Shown here: positions 12,671 through 24,200 of the stretch, in pieces | Numbering within the stretch: position 1 is the stretch's first letter | How the letters are laid out: every line of letters begins with the position of its first letter | Origin: Nageia nagi | Lineage: Eukaryota; Pinophyta | DNA length: 64,000 nucleotides | Reading direction: 5' to 3' | NCBI GenBank assembly: GCA_050084985.1 | Contig: JBITNC010000002.1 | Location: 7,006,001-7,070,000, forward strand | Made by a program: the position numbers and the translations under genes | The notes under the pieces: generated by a model | What the model was told of the DNA's origin: nothing | The model's database searches: none | What the model saw: only the letters and a program-made list of their open reading frames with translations

Positions 12671-12744
12671 ACTTTTGTTAGTGATGACAACTTCACCTCT
12701 AAGAGGCTCTTTTGTTGTTGTTGTATAGCATGTGTTGATTATGA

Positions 12745-13256
12745 TATACCTCCATGGTAAGTTTGCTCTGCATGACAAACTTGTTGTACATTTTATACCT
12801 CTATGGTAAGTTTGCTCTGCGTGACAAACTTGTTGTACATTTTATACCTCCATGGTGAGTTTGCTCTATGTGACAAACTTGTTGTACATTTTATACCTCT
12901 GTGGTGAGTTTGCTCTGCATGAAAAACTTGTTGTACATTTCTATACCTCCGTGGTAAGTTTGCTCTGCGTGACAAACTTGTTGTACATTTTATACCTCCG
13001 TGGTGAGTTTGCTCTGCATGACAAACTTGTTGTACATTTTTATACCACCATGGTAAGTTTGCTCTACGTGACAAACTTGTTGTACATTTTATACCTCCGT
13101 GGTAAGTTTGCTCTACGTGAGAAACTTGTTGTACAATTTTTTGAGCATATAATTAATATACCTCCGTGGTAAGTTCGCTCTGCATGAGGAACTTGTTGTA
13201 CATTTTATACCTCCATGGTGAGTTTGCTCTATGTGAGAAACTCGTTGTACAATTTT
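12745..13256 (+). repeat. 50-bp minisatellite, ten units, in A 3' UTR
   Basis: Unit 'atacctccRtggtRagtttg' followed by 'ctctgcRtgacaaacttgtt' and 'gtacatttt'. Units start at 12745, 12795, 12844, 12893, 12943, 12992, 13042, 13091, 13158 and 13207, spaced 49-50 bp apart. An extra segment of about 17 bp lies before the ninth. B has about five units, D and F degenerate ones, so copy number changes within the lineage. Confidence 0.93.
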
Positions 13257-13735
13257 TATGCTCTATTAATAATCAACACATGTCTATATACAACAGGTGA
13301 CTATGATTGATGGCTTGGCATCTCCGTGATGACTTATAGTGCACCATTGATTAGTTATTTATAAGATGGCATTATTTGATTCTCTTATTTGAATATATGA
13401 TGCATCTAACTGATTTTGTTCATGAGTTGCTTGTAGCATGTAGGATCTTCTTTAGAAATGCAAGTTACTCACCTTGTGTAAGCAAGCTCATGGAGACTCA
13501 CATGTCAGCTTAAAGTTGATCGACTACTATGTACAATGAAACCAGTTGTGGTTAATGATTGTATTGTAAACCATTTTGTCAAATGGTAATGTAGTGAGTC
13601 TCATACTAGTTCTCAAAAAGATTCTCAAATATGTAAATGTTCTCATCTTTACTTGTATCTCTATAGAGGAGAACTCTCTCTTACTCTCTCTCTTCTCTCT
13701 TCTACGTTCTATCCCAATATTGCATTAAGGGGGAG
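13257..13735 (+). other. A 3' UTR distal part and polypurine tract
   Basis: Non-coding, conserved in order with B (20434-20900 inverted), D (38720-39220) and F. Landmarks are 'gatgacttatagtgcacca', 'gagttgcttgtagc', 'gctcatggagactca' and 'aaccattttgtcaaatgg'. It ends with the PPT AAGGGGGAG at 13727-13735, directly before the LTR. Confidence 0.75.
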
Positions 13736-14214
13736 TGTTAGAATTTGTAATGAAATATTGTGAATATCTAAACTCCTTGTAAATTCAATTAATCACTTAA
13801 AGGATATGTAGATACCTTAAGGGATTAATTGAATTCTTTATTATGTGTGGACTTTGACCTTACCATGGGGTTAGTTGGTAGGTTAAAGTTAGGTCATACA
13901 TTTATTGTAACCCTAACCTTACCCTTGGGTTAAAGGGAGGTTAGGGAGGTGCTCTCAAGCTATAAATAGAGGGCCTCTTCTCTTGTAACATAACTAAGTT
14001 TTTGGAGTAAGATTACTCTACTAGTTTGTGTAGGAGAGGAAGAGAATTGTAATAAGAGGTGCATAGATTGAGAATAGAGAACTAGATGTGGATGTACTCC
14101 CAAGGAGGGAGGAACCACATTATATTTGTGTTATCTTGTGTGAATGGTGTTATGTTGAATGATTGAGTTTCCTAGTCTTGGACCTTGAGAATTAGAGTAG
14201 GTCTAATTCCTTCA
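13736..14214 (+). repeat. 3' LTR of A
   Basis: 479 bp, five differences from 4776-5254. TSD copy AGTAT follows at 14215-14219. Confidence 0.97.
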
Positions 14215-14219
14215 AGTAT

Positions 14220-15405
14220 TAGTCAATGTAAGCATGTTAATTTTTAGAACCAAATTAATCAATCATTTATTATGAGTTTGTTCAAATTAATCAATCATAC
14301 ATATTGAATTTTAACTAAAGATAATCAACAAGGCATGCTTAAATTGTTAACCAATTTCACATCTGCAAAATATTTTCAATCAAATCATATGTTCCATACA
14401 TCCAACATTTTGTCATAACCAAGTAGCTTTGGTTTTGAGAGGGTAGAGTTGAGGTTATTTTCATGTTTAAAATTAGGGCTTTACTCGAATGCCTGCATGT
14501 AGCACTTGGTGATAAAATCCAAGTCGTGATGGAGCCCATGTCCAAGCAATGGAGTGGGGTGGGGCGGCAGGGTTTTGAAAAAGCATTAGTTTCCCTTTCA
14601 AATATTTATTTAATTGTATTCAATTTTTTTTAATGTATTCCTCCCCACTAAAACAATTTACAAATATATCTAAAAAATATTTTTTTCTACATTTTTAACA
14701 AAGGCATTTTCATAAAAAAATATTTTCTACATTGCATGTGTATTTTGTTAAGAAGTAAAATACTTTTGATAAGCATATTGGAAAAAAGTAAATTTTTATT
14801 TAATTTTCCTTTTGTAAATAAATACAAATTTATAAATGCTAATCTATTGTAAAAACAAATTCAACTTTTATGCCATTTTTTATTTACATAAAGAAATATC
14901 TATATGATAATTTTTTTACAAACTTATACTATTATAAATTTCAAAATAGTTTCACAACAATACATTATTTTTATTTTAAGTAATTTATCAAAAAAGTGTA
15001 ACTAACAAAAAAATGTTAGCATAAATAATTGCGTAACAATAATATATTGTTACTTATACGTAAATTTTGTCAAAAATTTGAACTAACATATAACAATGTT
15101 AGCAATATAATGAAATAGTTTAAAATTGAAAAAAAAAAATCAAAAATCAAGAGGGTATGAGGTTATACCTTCACTTTATTTTACCTCACAAGAATGAAGA
15201 TGAATATCTAAAGATGAAGAAAGAGGAAGCCTCCAAGAATGGCTCTAGATACCAATTGAAAGGAATAGTTTAAAATTGAAAAAAAAAATCAAAAATAAAT
15301 ACGGTAGGAGGTTATACCTTCACTTTATTTTACCTCACAAGAATGAAGATGAATCTCTAAATATGAAGAAAGATGAAGCCTCCAAGAATGGCTATAGATA
15401 CCAAT
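14220..15405 (-). other. Leader of F (right of A)
   Basis: A short, diverged form of the A/B leader. The stretch near 14470-14510 ('aaattagggctttactcg', 'atgcctgcatgtagcac') aligns to B at about 25333-25370. It is AT-rich from 14590 to 15120. There is no coding content, and no foreign block is recognisable. Confidence 0.6.
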
Positions 15406-15413
15406 TGAAAGGA
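15114..15413 (-). repeat. 150-bp tandem duplication spanning the PBS of F
   Basis: 15114-15263 and 15264-15413 are near-identical. Each holds the leader motif 'ggttataccttcactttatt', the PBS complement (GGCTCTAGATACCA at 15241-15254; GGCTATAGATACCA at 15390-15403) and the first bases of the LTR, TGAAAGGAAT. The element therefore has two PBS copies, the inner one preceded by a few bases of LTR end. Confidence 0.9.
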
Positions 15414-15905
15414 ATAAGCCTAAGTGACTAAATTCCTATTTTAGCAATATCACTTGAAAGCTCTCTAAAATATCAATAACATAGCATCACAAGGTAGCCA
15501 ATCTCACAAAGTTAACACCATATGTAAAGTGGTTCGTCTCATGGAAGAGAGTACATACACTAATGTAATATCTTCTTATTATCAGAAAAATACTATCTTA
15601 CAAGACCTCTTTCTCATTTCTCCTAACAATCCTATAGCATAAATTTGCTACAAATTTGAGTTAATAACCAAGAGGGGAGGCCCTCTATTTATAGGGAAAA
15701 ATCCTCCCTTGGATCATATTTTTAACCAATGTACAATGTCATGACATGTTTCACCCTTTTACCCATGGGGCATGCTCATGATATGGAGTGAAGGAAAAGT
15801 TACATTATATTATTCATAAATACTTAAAATGTATTTAGGTATACTTTTAAGTATTAGTGAATTTACATGAAGAGACCTTATAATAATGCATTATACATTC
15901 CAATA
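15406..15905 (-). repeat. 5' LTR of F
   Basis: 500 bp, starts TGAAAGGAAT beside the PBS and ends ...CATTCCAATA (CA changed to TA). An inverted TATA box ('ctatttatag') is near 15688. On its right, LINE coding sequence begins at once. Confidence 0.88.
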
Positions 15906-17440
15906 GTTCTTTAGGTTAACATTCTTCAAACTAAGCATCTCCAAGGAGAGTCTGTTTTAAAGTAGGATATTCCAAGGATTTCAACAATTTGGAACAACCT
16001 TTAGACTACAAAATACTTCCTCAAGAAGAATTAGTGTTGCATTATTGGGGATAAATCCAAAGTTCTCTTTTGGAATGATGTTTGGTTAGTATATAGACCC
16101 CTTAAGGATCATAAGGTATTTAGGCCTCTGGTAAGAAGGGTGTCAATTATATACTATGAGAAGGTAGGGGATTACATTAGTCAGAATAAGCAATGAAGAT
16201 ATTGGAAGATAATTGAAATGGAGGGTTTGCAAGTAACCCATCAACAGGTGCTGGATGTATTTCCTCAAAAGTATCCCTAGGGAGTACTCCTTTATATGGA
16301 TTAATAAAAGATAAGATATGTACTTGGTGAAATCATGGTACTCAGACTTGGAAGAAAATGGTTATAAGGGGAGCTTGTAAATCGAGTTTATGTGAAAGAC
16401 TTGATTCTTAAGCTTTCGCTTTTTTCTTAGTGAGCAGTTCAAAATAGAATCCTCACGGTTGATAATTTGAAGAAGATATATTTTTTATCTCCCAAATATA
16501 TGTGTTTTATGTAAAAAGAGTAAGGAATCTATTGACCACCACTTGGTTTAGTATGAGTTCACCCAAGAGGTATTTAAATATTTTTTTAAACACTTTTAGG
16601 TTTAATGGGTGTGTCCCCATAGTTTGTGGAATCTTTACCTTCAATAGGAGAGCCCCTCTAAAAGTAAATGACTCCATAAACTATGGGATTTTATCCTTCC
16701 CATATTCTATGGGAAGTTTTGAAGGAACAAAATCATAGGATTTTCATAGATACAAAGATCCATGTGACTAGGTTGGCCCACCAAATAACCAATTTTACAA
16801 GGGGAAATATAAATATGGTTAGGATTAAGGAGGTCGAGAGTTGAAGAAATAATATATAATTCTAAAGAATTAGGGGATGATGTTAAGATTATACCCCCTA
16901 AAATAGCATCCCATAGAGGCAACCAAGTGAAGTCCCCCACTTGTAGAATGAGTTAAACTAAATTTTGATGGGTCTTTGAAAGGAAATTTTAAGACTGATA
17001 AGTGTAGGAGAATTCTTTAGAGACCATTTGGGAAAGATGGTTTTGATTGTCGTAGATTCCTTAGGAAACCAAACTAGTCACTTCACAAAGTTAAGAGAAA
17101 ATTTTATCTATCTATACTTTTTGGTGAAGTTGAATTGCACAAATATTATTTTTGTGGGAGATTCCCTTAACATAGTAAACATGTTACAAGGTACTTCTCC
17201 CCTGAGATAGAATATTACAAGGATGATTGAAGAAGGTAGATGAGATATAAATTGGATGGAGAAGTTGATTATTCAACATAATTATAGGGAAGCAAATGAG
17301 GTGGCTAATAGGATTATAGAGAAGGTGGTTGGTTTTCCAACTCTAATGACCTAGGAAGATATTTTGTTGGAGCCTTTCAAACTTCTAGCATGTAATGATA
17401 ATTCATATTTTGAGGCTTGAAAGAGGGAAGGTTTCTAATT
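15906..17440 (+). pseudogene. L1-type LINE ORF2, 3' half
   Basis: Plus-strand codons in shifting frames give the C-terminal half of a plant L1 LINE. A KSKVLFWND.VWL segment lies near 16050-16090. A zf-RVT zinc motif follows (CVLC at 16501-16512, then KESIDHHLV). An RNase H of the RVT_3 type has LNFDGSLKGN near 16955-16990, VGDSLNIVNMLQG near 17150-17195, and a tail like HNYREANEVANRI near 17280-17310. The endonuclease and polymerase parts would lie beyond the F insertion, left of the window. Stops and frameshifts are many. F appears to have inserted into this LINE. Confidence 0.82.
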
Positions 17441-18543
17441 TGAACCTCCATGGGGAAGATGTGGACATTAAATGTGTTTATAAAGAGAAATGAAGGTGGG
17501 TAATCTTTTTAAATTTAAATTTGATTATCCGTTATAAGGAAAAGATCCCCAAGAGAATATTCACCTAGCCTTAAGTGATGGGAATAATTACTTAACTTTT
17601 ATATTTCAAAATAAGTGAATAATTTTCAAATATAGGAGTAAATGCTAATTCAATAAATTTGAGTGGGTCATTAGAAAGTTGAATTAGAAATATAATCAAG
17701 TGGGATACCAAATGGATATAAGGTGGTTGAGTAGATTATCCTTTATAGTTACTAGGAGCTTGGGGAAGGAAAAAACCTTTTTGTTTCTTGTACTTATCAT
17801 AATCATGATAAAATGGTAGAGGAGGGGGAGATCAAAGGATGATGTGAAAACAAACTACAAAAGTGGCCAAGCCTGGAGGTACCACATGGGTTTTTAGGGG
17901 AATTGAAGTTGTGTGTGTTGGATAGGTTGGACATGTGGGTGGAATCCAATGATACATCTAAATCCTTATGTATAATATTATTGTGAAGGAATAGATTTGA
18001 ATATATATCATGAGAAGGTGATGTCCCTTCCATGAGGATGGTGTAACTGAGTGCATGTAGTGCTTATTATAATAAGTTCTTGTGTGTTTATAGGTATAGA
18101 GTATGAAATCTTCTATAGAGTGTATGATTGATAATGATCGTTAAGAGGAAATGTGAATCCGTATTGGAACATTTCCTTAATCCTTCATTGTAACCCTTAA
18201 CTAACGAGATTAGAATAATTCTAGAAGAAGGGGTGCTACTACAGTTCTTAGGGAAATTTGAGGGCCACAATGCAAAGTTATCTCGATAATTCACCTCTAT
18301 CTAAAAAGGGGGCGAAGTATAGACCTTGGGGATAAATTTGAAGGCAAATTAGGTTGTCTTGGTGGAGGTGAAGGGTTGTAGGAAAAGGGGTAAGTTATTC
18401 ATAAAGATAATAATAGTGTTAAATTAGAGCTGTTGAAGTTCTAAAAAGAATAAATTAACCTACTAAGAGATAATAAAGGAGTTTCTTATGCCTCATTATC
18501 GAAGCACTGGGGGGATATTGCACTAGTGATCATGTAGTATATA
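17441..18543. other. Unassigned AT-rich DNA
   Basis: Possibly the 3' tail of the preceding LINE and older sequence. I find no convincing coding frame, LTR or tandem repeat. Short open frames at 17803-18033 and 18088-18294 (minus) look like chance. Confidence 0.5.
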
Positions 18544-19019
18544 TATTAGAATGTATAATGCATTATTGTAAGGTTTTGTAATGTTTCTCTTTGTAAATTC
18601 ACTAATACTTAATGGTATCCTTAGATACCTTAAGTATTTAAGTGAATATGATAATGTAACTTATCCTACACTCCATATCATGAGCATGTCCTTTGGGTAA
18701 AAGGGAGTAGCATATCATGCCTTTGTACAATGGTTAAAAGGGTGATACAAAGGGGGATTTTGGCCTATAAATAGAAGGACCCCTCTTTGTGATTACTCAC
18801 ATAATTGTGAAGAAAATTTATGCTCTAGGATAGTGATTAGGAGAAGTAGAAAGTGATCTTGTAATAGAGTTATCTTTGTGAATGAAGAAAGATATTAAAT
18901 AGTGGATGTACTCCTAGTTGGAGGAACCACTTTATTTTTTGTGTTAATTTGCAAGATTTTTATGCTTTGAATAAATTGATGTTTGAGTGAGCTTTCATAT
19001 AATCTTGGGCTATATATCA
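18544..19019 (+). repeat. Solo or orphan LTR of the F family
   Basis: It aligns end to end with the F LTR in the opposite orientation: 'agaatgtataatgcattatt' at the start, 'gcctataaatagaaggaccc' with a TATA box near 18763, and an end near 'ggctatatatca'. The first base pair of the TG terminus is mutated (TATTAG). No target duplication is visible, and no internal region follows that resembles Copia. It could be a solo LTR or one end of an internally deleted element. Confidence 0.75.
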
Positions 19020-19090
19020 CCATGGATCTATTGGATAACTAGGTGAGAAGCTTTCCTTTTAGGTTTCTCAACCACCTTCAAGGGTTACAG

Positions 19091-19726
19091 ATGAATATAC
19101 CAACCTTCCTATATATTGAAATGGATAAAGTGATTGAAAACATACAAAGGAAGAGAAGTGGGGAACTAGCCCATCAAGGGCTAATTAAAATGATCTTCAT
19201 GTATAAAATTTATCATATGGGTTTGATCAACAAACTTGATTTGAGTGTTCCTCTTAGGCTGAGCTTGAAAATATATTTAATGGTTAACAAAAAGGAGGAT
19301 AAGGATACCCATAAAAAAGCAAAAATGGAAGACAAGGAATGGCATATGTTGGATCTAACACATCACAACACTTGGAAGGAGGTCAAAGGACTAGTTTATG
19401 TGGAGGATATAGACTTTGAGATTATAAATGGGGTGGGGGCAGTTGTTGATGATATAGAAGAAGAAAAAGTTATTGTTGAGGAGGATCATGATTTGGATCA
19501 TGTACCTAAGGAAGCTAAAATGAATAAGAAAGAAGAAGACTTTGACTTGGAAAATAAAGGGAATGAAAAGAAGGAGGACAATGATAAAGATGTCCCAAGT
19601 CACCAAAAGGAATCCCTTCACAACCAACATGTGGGAGAAATTTTGGGCATGCTATCTATTGTAACCCAACTCATAGATGTCTTGGGCAAAACCATGCAAG
19701 ATATGATAGAAAAACTTAAGAATTAA
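19091..19726 (+). CDS. Unrecognised acidic 211-codon ORF
   Basis: One intact frame from ATG 19091 to a stop at 19726; an upstream GTG at 19043 is in frame but has no support. The N-terminal third is mixed (PTFLYIEMDKVIENIQ, GLIKMIFMYKIYH). The middle and C-terminal part is very rich in Glu, Asp and Lys. It ends in a hydrophobic heptad-like stretch (EILGMLSIVTQLIDVLG, then KTMQDMIEKL) that may form a coiled coil. I do not recognise the family. An AATAAA motif lies near 19867, and a 12-A tract (28753-28764) would sit about 80 bp further on without the inserted element B. It could be a retrocopy of an mRNA, or a gag-like ORF linked to the LTR just upstream. Confidence 0.4.
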   Translation: MNIPTFLYIEMDKVIENIQRKRSGELAHQGLIKMIFMYKIYHMGLINKLDLSVPLRLSLKIYLMVNKKEDKDTHKKAKMEDKEWHMLDLTHHNTWKEVKGLVYVEDIDFEIINGVGAVVDDIEEEKVIVEEDHDLDHVPKEAKMNKKEEDFDLENKGNEKKEDNDKDVPSHQKESLHNQHVGEILGMLSIVTQLIDVLGKTMQDMIEKLKN

Positions 19727-19916
19727 TATTTTTAGTCTAGTTTTTTAATTTTTTGCAATCTTACATTCCTAAACATATTCCAAGGTCTATTATGGTTAGA
19801 AGCTCTATTTTGTTTATTTTTGTAATTGGTTAGAATTCCATGAAAAATCCCTCTTACAAATTTATTAAATAAAAGATGGATGGATCAATCACACCTCAAT
19901 GTGGAGTCATAGTAAT

Positions 19917-20424
19917 TGAAGGATTTGTACTAGATCTAAACAAATCCTCTAGGACCTTAGACTAGGAAACTCAAGTGTACACAAGATAACACATCTATAA
20001 TTCTAAGAACATCATTCACACAATATGACACCAATATAATGTGGTTCCTCCCTCCTTGGGAGTACATCCACAACTAGTTCTCTTATTCTCAAATCTATGT
20101 CTCTCTTACAACTATTCTCTAGCTCTTTCCTACACAACCAAGTAGAGTAATCTTACTCAAAACTTAGATATGTTTACATGAGGAGAGGCCCTCTATTTAT
20201 AGGTTGAGAGCACCTCCCTAACCTTCCTTTAACCCAAGGGTAAGGTTAGGGTTACATTAAATGTACCACCAAACTTCAACCTACCAACTAACTCCTTTGG
20301 TAAAGTCAAAGTCTATACATTAAAGAATTCTATTAATCACTTAAGGTATCTACATACCCTTAAGTGATTAATTGAATTTACAAGGAGTTTAGATATTCAC
20401 AATATTTCATTACAAATTCTAACA
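19917..20424 (-). repeat. 3' LTR of B
   Basis: 508 bp. It differs from 28221-28728 at T/C ('ggatttgtacta' versus 'ggatttgcacta') and T/C ('agctctttcc' versus 'agctctctcc'). The PPT complement CTCCCCCTT is at 20425-20433. Confidence 0.97.
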
Positions 20425-20433
20425 CTCCCCCTT

Positions 20434-21251
20434 AATGCAATATTGGGATAGAGCGTAGAAGAGAGAAGAGAGAGAGTAAGAGAGAGTTCTCCTCCATAGA
20501 GATACAAGTGGAGATGAGAACTTTTACATATTTTTGAGAATCTTTTTGAGAACTAGTATGAGACTCACTACATTACCATTTGATAAAAATGGTTTACAAT
20601 ACAATCATTAACCACAACTGGTTTCACTGTACATAGTAGTCGATCAATTTTAAGCTGACATGTGAGTCTCCATGAGCTTGCTTTCACAAGGTGAGTAACC
20701 TGCATTTCTAAAGAAGATCCTGCATGCTACAAGCAACTCATGAACAAAATCAGTTAGATGCATCATATATTCAAATAAGAGAATTAAATAATGCCATCTT
20801 ATAAATAACTGATCAATGGTGCATTATAAGCCATCACGGAGATGCCAAGCCATCACTCATAGTCACCTGTTGTATATAGACATGTGTTGATTTTAAAATA
20901 GAGCATAAAATTGTACAACGAGTTTCTCACGCAGAGCAAACTCACCACGGAGGTATAGAATGTACAACAAGTTCGTCACGCAGAGCGAACTTACCACGGA
21001 GGTATATTAAATTACATGCTCAAAATTTGTACAATAAGTTTCTCACGCAGAGCAAACTCACCACGGAGGTATAAAATGTACAACAAGTTTGTCACGCAGA
21101 GCAAACTTACCACTAAGGTATAAAATAATCAACACTCTATAACAACAATTGTACAACAAGTTTGTCACGCAGAGCAAACTTACCACGGAGGTCTAGAATG
21201 TACAATCAAAAAGGGCCTCTTAGAGGTGAAGTTGTCATCACTAACAAAAGT
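20434..21251 (-). other. B 3' UTR with about five 50-bp repeats
   Basis: Non-coding. 'ccacggaggtat' and variants recur near 20946, 20995, 21061, 21110 and 21183 within about 20915-21200. Each unit reads 'gtacaacaagtttgtcacgc' then 'agagcaaactta' on the plus strand. It is homologous to the ten-unit array of A. The rest matches A's distal 3' UTR. Confidence 0.85.
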
Positions 21252-24200
21252 TTAAACTTCACTCCCCCTTGAGGGCAACTTCACCAACCCTAGAGAATCC
21301 CTAAGCTTGCAGAACTGAGCTTCAGGAAGGGGCTTGGTGAACAAATCAGCGGAGTTGTCAGTAGATGGACAATACTGCAAGTGTATGATGTCATCTAGAA
21401 CCTTCTCCCTGATAAAATGAGCTTGGATTTTTACATGTTTGGTTCGCTGATGGAACACAGGATTCTTAGCCAAAGAGATAGCCGATTGATTGTCTGACGA
21501 AATAAGAGATGGGCCATTTTGCATATACCCAATTTCGTTCAGAAGATGTCATAGCCAAATAGCTTCTTGGGCGGCAACAGACATGGCTCGATATTCGGCT
21601 TCGGTGGTAGAAAGAGTCACAGTAGGTTGCTTCTTGGAAGCCCAAGAGATAGCACCTGAACCAATGCTAAACACATATGCAGAGGTTGATTTTCTATCAT
21701 CTCTATCTCCCCCATAATCAGAATCTGAGAACCCTGAGAGAACAATCGAGGGCACTTTGGAATACTTAAGAGCAAGATCCTTTGTCCCTACGACATACCT
21801 CAAGATTTTCTTAACAGCATTGAGGTGTTCAACATATGGTTGTTGCATGAATCGTGCCATCAGATTCACTGCAAAAGCAATATCAGGATGAGAGATAGTC
21901 AGATACAGAAGACTACCAATCAATTGTCTATAAGCTGTAGCATCAGCCAACTGAGAATCTGAGCTCAGTGATACAACGATTCCAGGAGAAACAGGTATTG
22001 CAGCATATTTACACTCCTCCATTCCAAACTTTTGCAAGATGTCTGATATATACTTAGATTGACTAAGATAAGTACAATCTTTGTGTTGGTATACTTGCAT
22101 CCCAAGATAGTAATGCAATAGACCTAGATCAGTCATTTCAAATGTTGCCTTGAGTTTGGAGATGCACTCTTGGATGATTGTAATATTATTGCCTGTTATG
22201 AGAAGATCATCCACATAAAGGAGAATGATGACTACGTCTTTTCCTTGATTGAGTACATATAGATCTGAATCTGAGAAGCACTTGGAAAAACCAATATCTG
22301 CAAAGAATCCTGAAATTTTCTTGTACCATGCTCTAGGTGCTTGCTTAAGTCCATACAAAGACTTCTTTAGTTTGCACACAAGAGTCTCTTTTCCTTCTGG
22401 AATAAATCCTTCTGGTTGATTCATGTAGATTTCAACATCCAAGTCACCATTGAGAAATGCACTTTTGACATCAAGTTGAAAAGCTTTCCATCCTTGAGCT
22501 GCAGAAAGAGCAAGAATTATTCTGACAGTAGGCATCTTGGCTACAGGAGCAAAGGTTTCCTCATAATCAATACCATATTTCTGAGTGAATCCTTTGGCTA
22601 CTAACCTTGCCTTGTATTTTTCAATTTTTCCATCAGAATTGTACTTGACCTTGTATATCCATTTATTGCCAATCACATTTTTCTCATTAGGATAAGGAAC
22701 CAAATCCCAAGTTTCATTTTTCATGAGAGCCTCATACTCAACTTTCATAGCTTCCATCCAACACTCTTGCTTGGAAGCTTCTTTGAAGGTTGATGGTTCA
22801 TGCATATTATCAATTTTGGCAAATAAGGATTTATTCAAGGTCATACTTCTTGTAATTCTCTGTGCTAGAGAATTTTGCTCTTGTGGTGACTTCTCTACAT
22901 GCTCATCCAACCAGTTAGGTGCAGGCGAAGAATCATCTGTATCAGACACTTCAGCATGAGAGGTCGTATCCTTAGAAAGTTCATTGAACTTAACATCCCT
23001 AGAAACAAAGACTATTTTCTGAGATGAAGAGTAGAGCCTGTAACCTCTATGCTGATTATCATACCCCACAAAGATGCATTTTTCTGATCGTTTATCTAGC
23101 TTCTTTCTTTTATCTGAGGTAATGAAGGCAAATGCATCACAACCGAAGATCCTGAAGTGTGAGAGGTTAGGTTTCTTTCCTGTCCATGCTTCATATGGAG
23201 TTTTACCTTCAACTGCCTTAGTAGGACACCTATTTAGGGTGTGAATAGCAGTGTGAACAGCTTCTCCCCATAAGAAACTAGGAAGGTTACCCAACATGCA
23301 TCTTGCCATTTCCATAATGGTGCGATTCTTCCTTTCAGCAACTCCATTTTGCTGAGGGGTGTAAGGGATTGTGAATTGCTGTTTGATCCCATTTTTAATA
23401 CAATAGTCATTAAACTCATTGCTATTATATTCACCCCCATTATCAGATCTCAGCATCTTGATCTTAAAATCAGTTTGATTTTCAACAAGTGCCTTGAAGT
23501 CTCTAAACCTGTCAAAAGTTTGATCCTTGTGCTCAAGTAGATAACCAAATGTCATCCTACTGAAGTCATCAATGAAGGTCAGAACATAAGAAGCTCCACC
23601 TAGTGACTTAGTCTGAAAAGGACCCATCAAATCTGAATGCACAAGTTGAAGAGGACAAGTAGCCCGAGTTGCCTTATCTTTTTCAAACTTTTGTCTATGC
23701 ATCTTTCCTAGAATGCACCTTTCACAAAGACCAACTGTGGGTGAAATATTAGGTAAACCTTCCACAAGTTCTTGAGTTTTCATAGCTTGAATACTCTTGT
23801 GGTTAAGGTGTCCTAATCGTTGATGCCAAAGATTACCTTTTGAACAAACATTTGTAGCAAGACAAATCTTTGAAGGTACTTGATCCACAATATAAAGGTC
23901 ATTTTTTACTGATCCTTTCATCAAAGTGGCAAGTCCTTTCTTAACACACCAAGAGTGTGAGGTAAACTCAAATGAGCATCCTTTCCTTGTAATTTGAATC
24001 ACGGAGATGAGATTCATCCTTAGTTTAGGCACATAAAAGACATTATCAAGAGTCTTTCCATGAATCTTCACACTCCCTATTCCGTGAACATCAAGGACTG
24101 TATTATCACCTATCACAACTGCATCCTTTTTGTACTTATGAAAGTTTTCAAACTTATCTTTTTCATAACACATGTGATTAGTGCATCCTGTATCAACAAT

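Larger units (their letters stand above)
4776..14214 (+). mobile_element. Ty1/Copia retrotransposon A carrying host gene pieces
   Basis: A complete 9,439-bp element with two 479-bp LTRs (4776-5254 and 13736-14214) flanked by the 5-bp duplication AGTAT (4771-4775 and 14215-14219). The LTRs begin TGTTAG and end TTCA and differ at 5 positions by eye (about 99% identity), so the insertion is fairly recent. Order: 5' LTR, PBS, about 1.6-2 kb of foreign DNA including a RING ligase fragment in antisense, a conserved leader, broken gag-pol, a 3' UTR with a 50-bp minisatellite, PPT and 3' LTR. It belongs to the same family as B. Its defects largely predate insertion (see findings), so it was probably moved in trans. 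Confidence 0.97.
1..15905 (-). mobile_element. Old Ty1/Copia LTR retrotransposon F, split by element A
   Basis: A minus-strand Copia element running off the left edge. Its 3' LTR is at 1-204, its gag-pol remnant at 923-4770, its leader at 14220-15405 and its 5' LTR at 15406-15905. Element A with its 5-bp duplication sits at 4771-14219, at the start of F's gag. The 204 bp of 3' LTR in view differ from the matching part of the 5' LTR at roughly 20 sites by eye. F is thus clearly older than A (5 differences in 479), as the nesting requires. It lies within a plus-strand LINE on its right side. The left TSD is outside the window, so the target site cannot be checked. Confidence 0.88.

Noticed and set aside
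12852-13172. 106-residue plus-strand frame and the antisense 93-residue frame over 12793-13074
   Set aside because: Both are products of the 50-bp tandem repeat, where three units keep phase. Repetitive peptide with no family.
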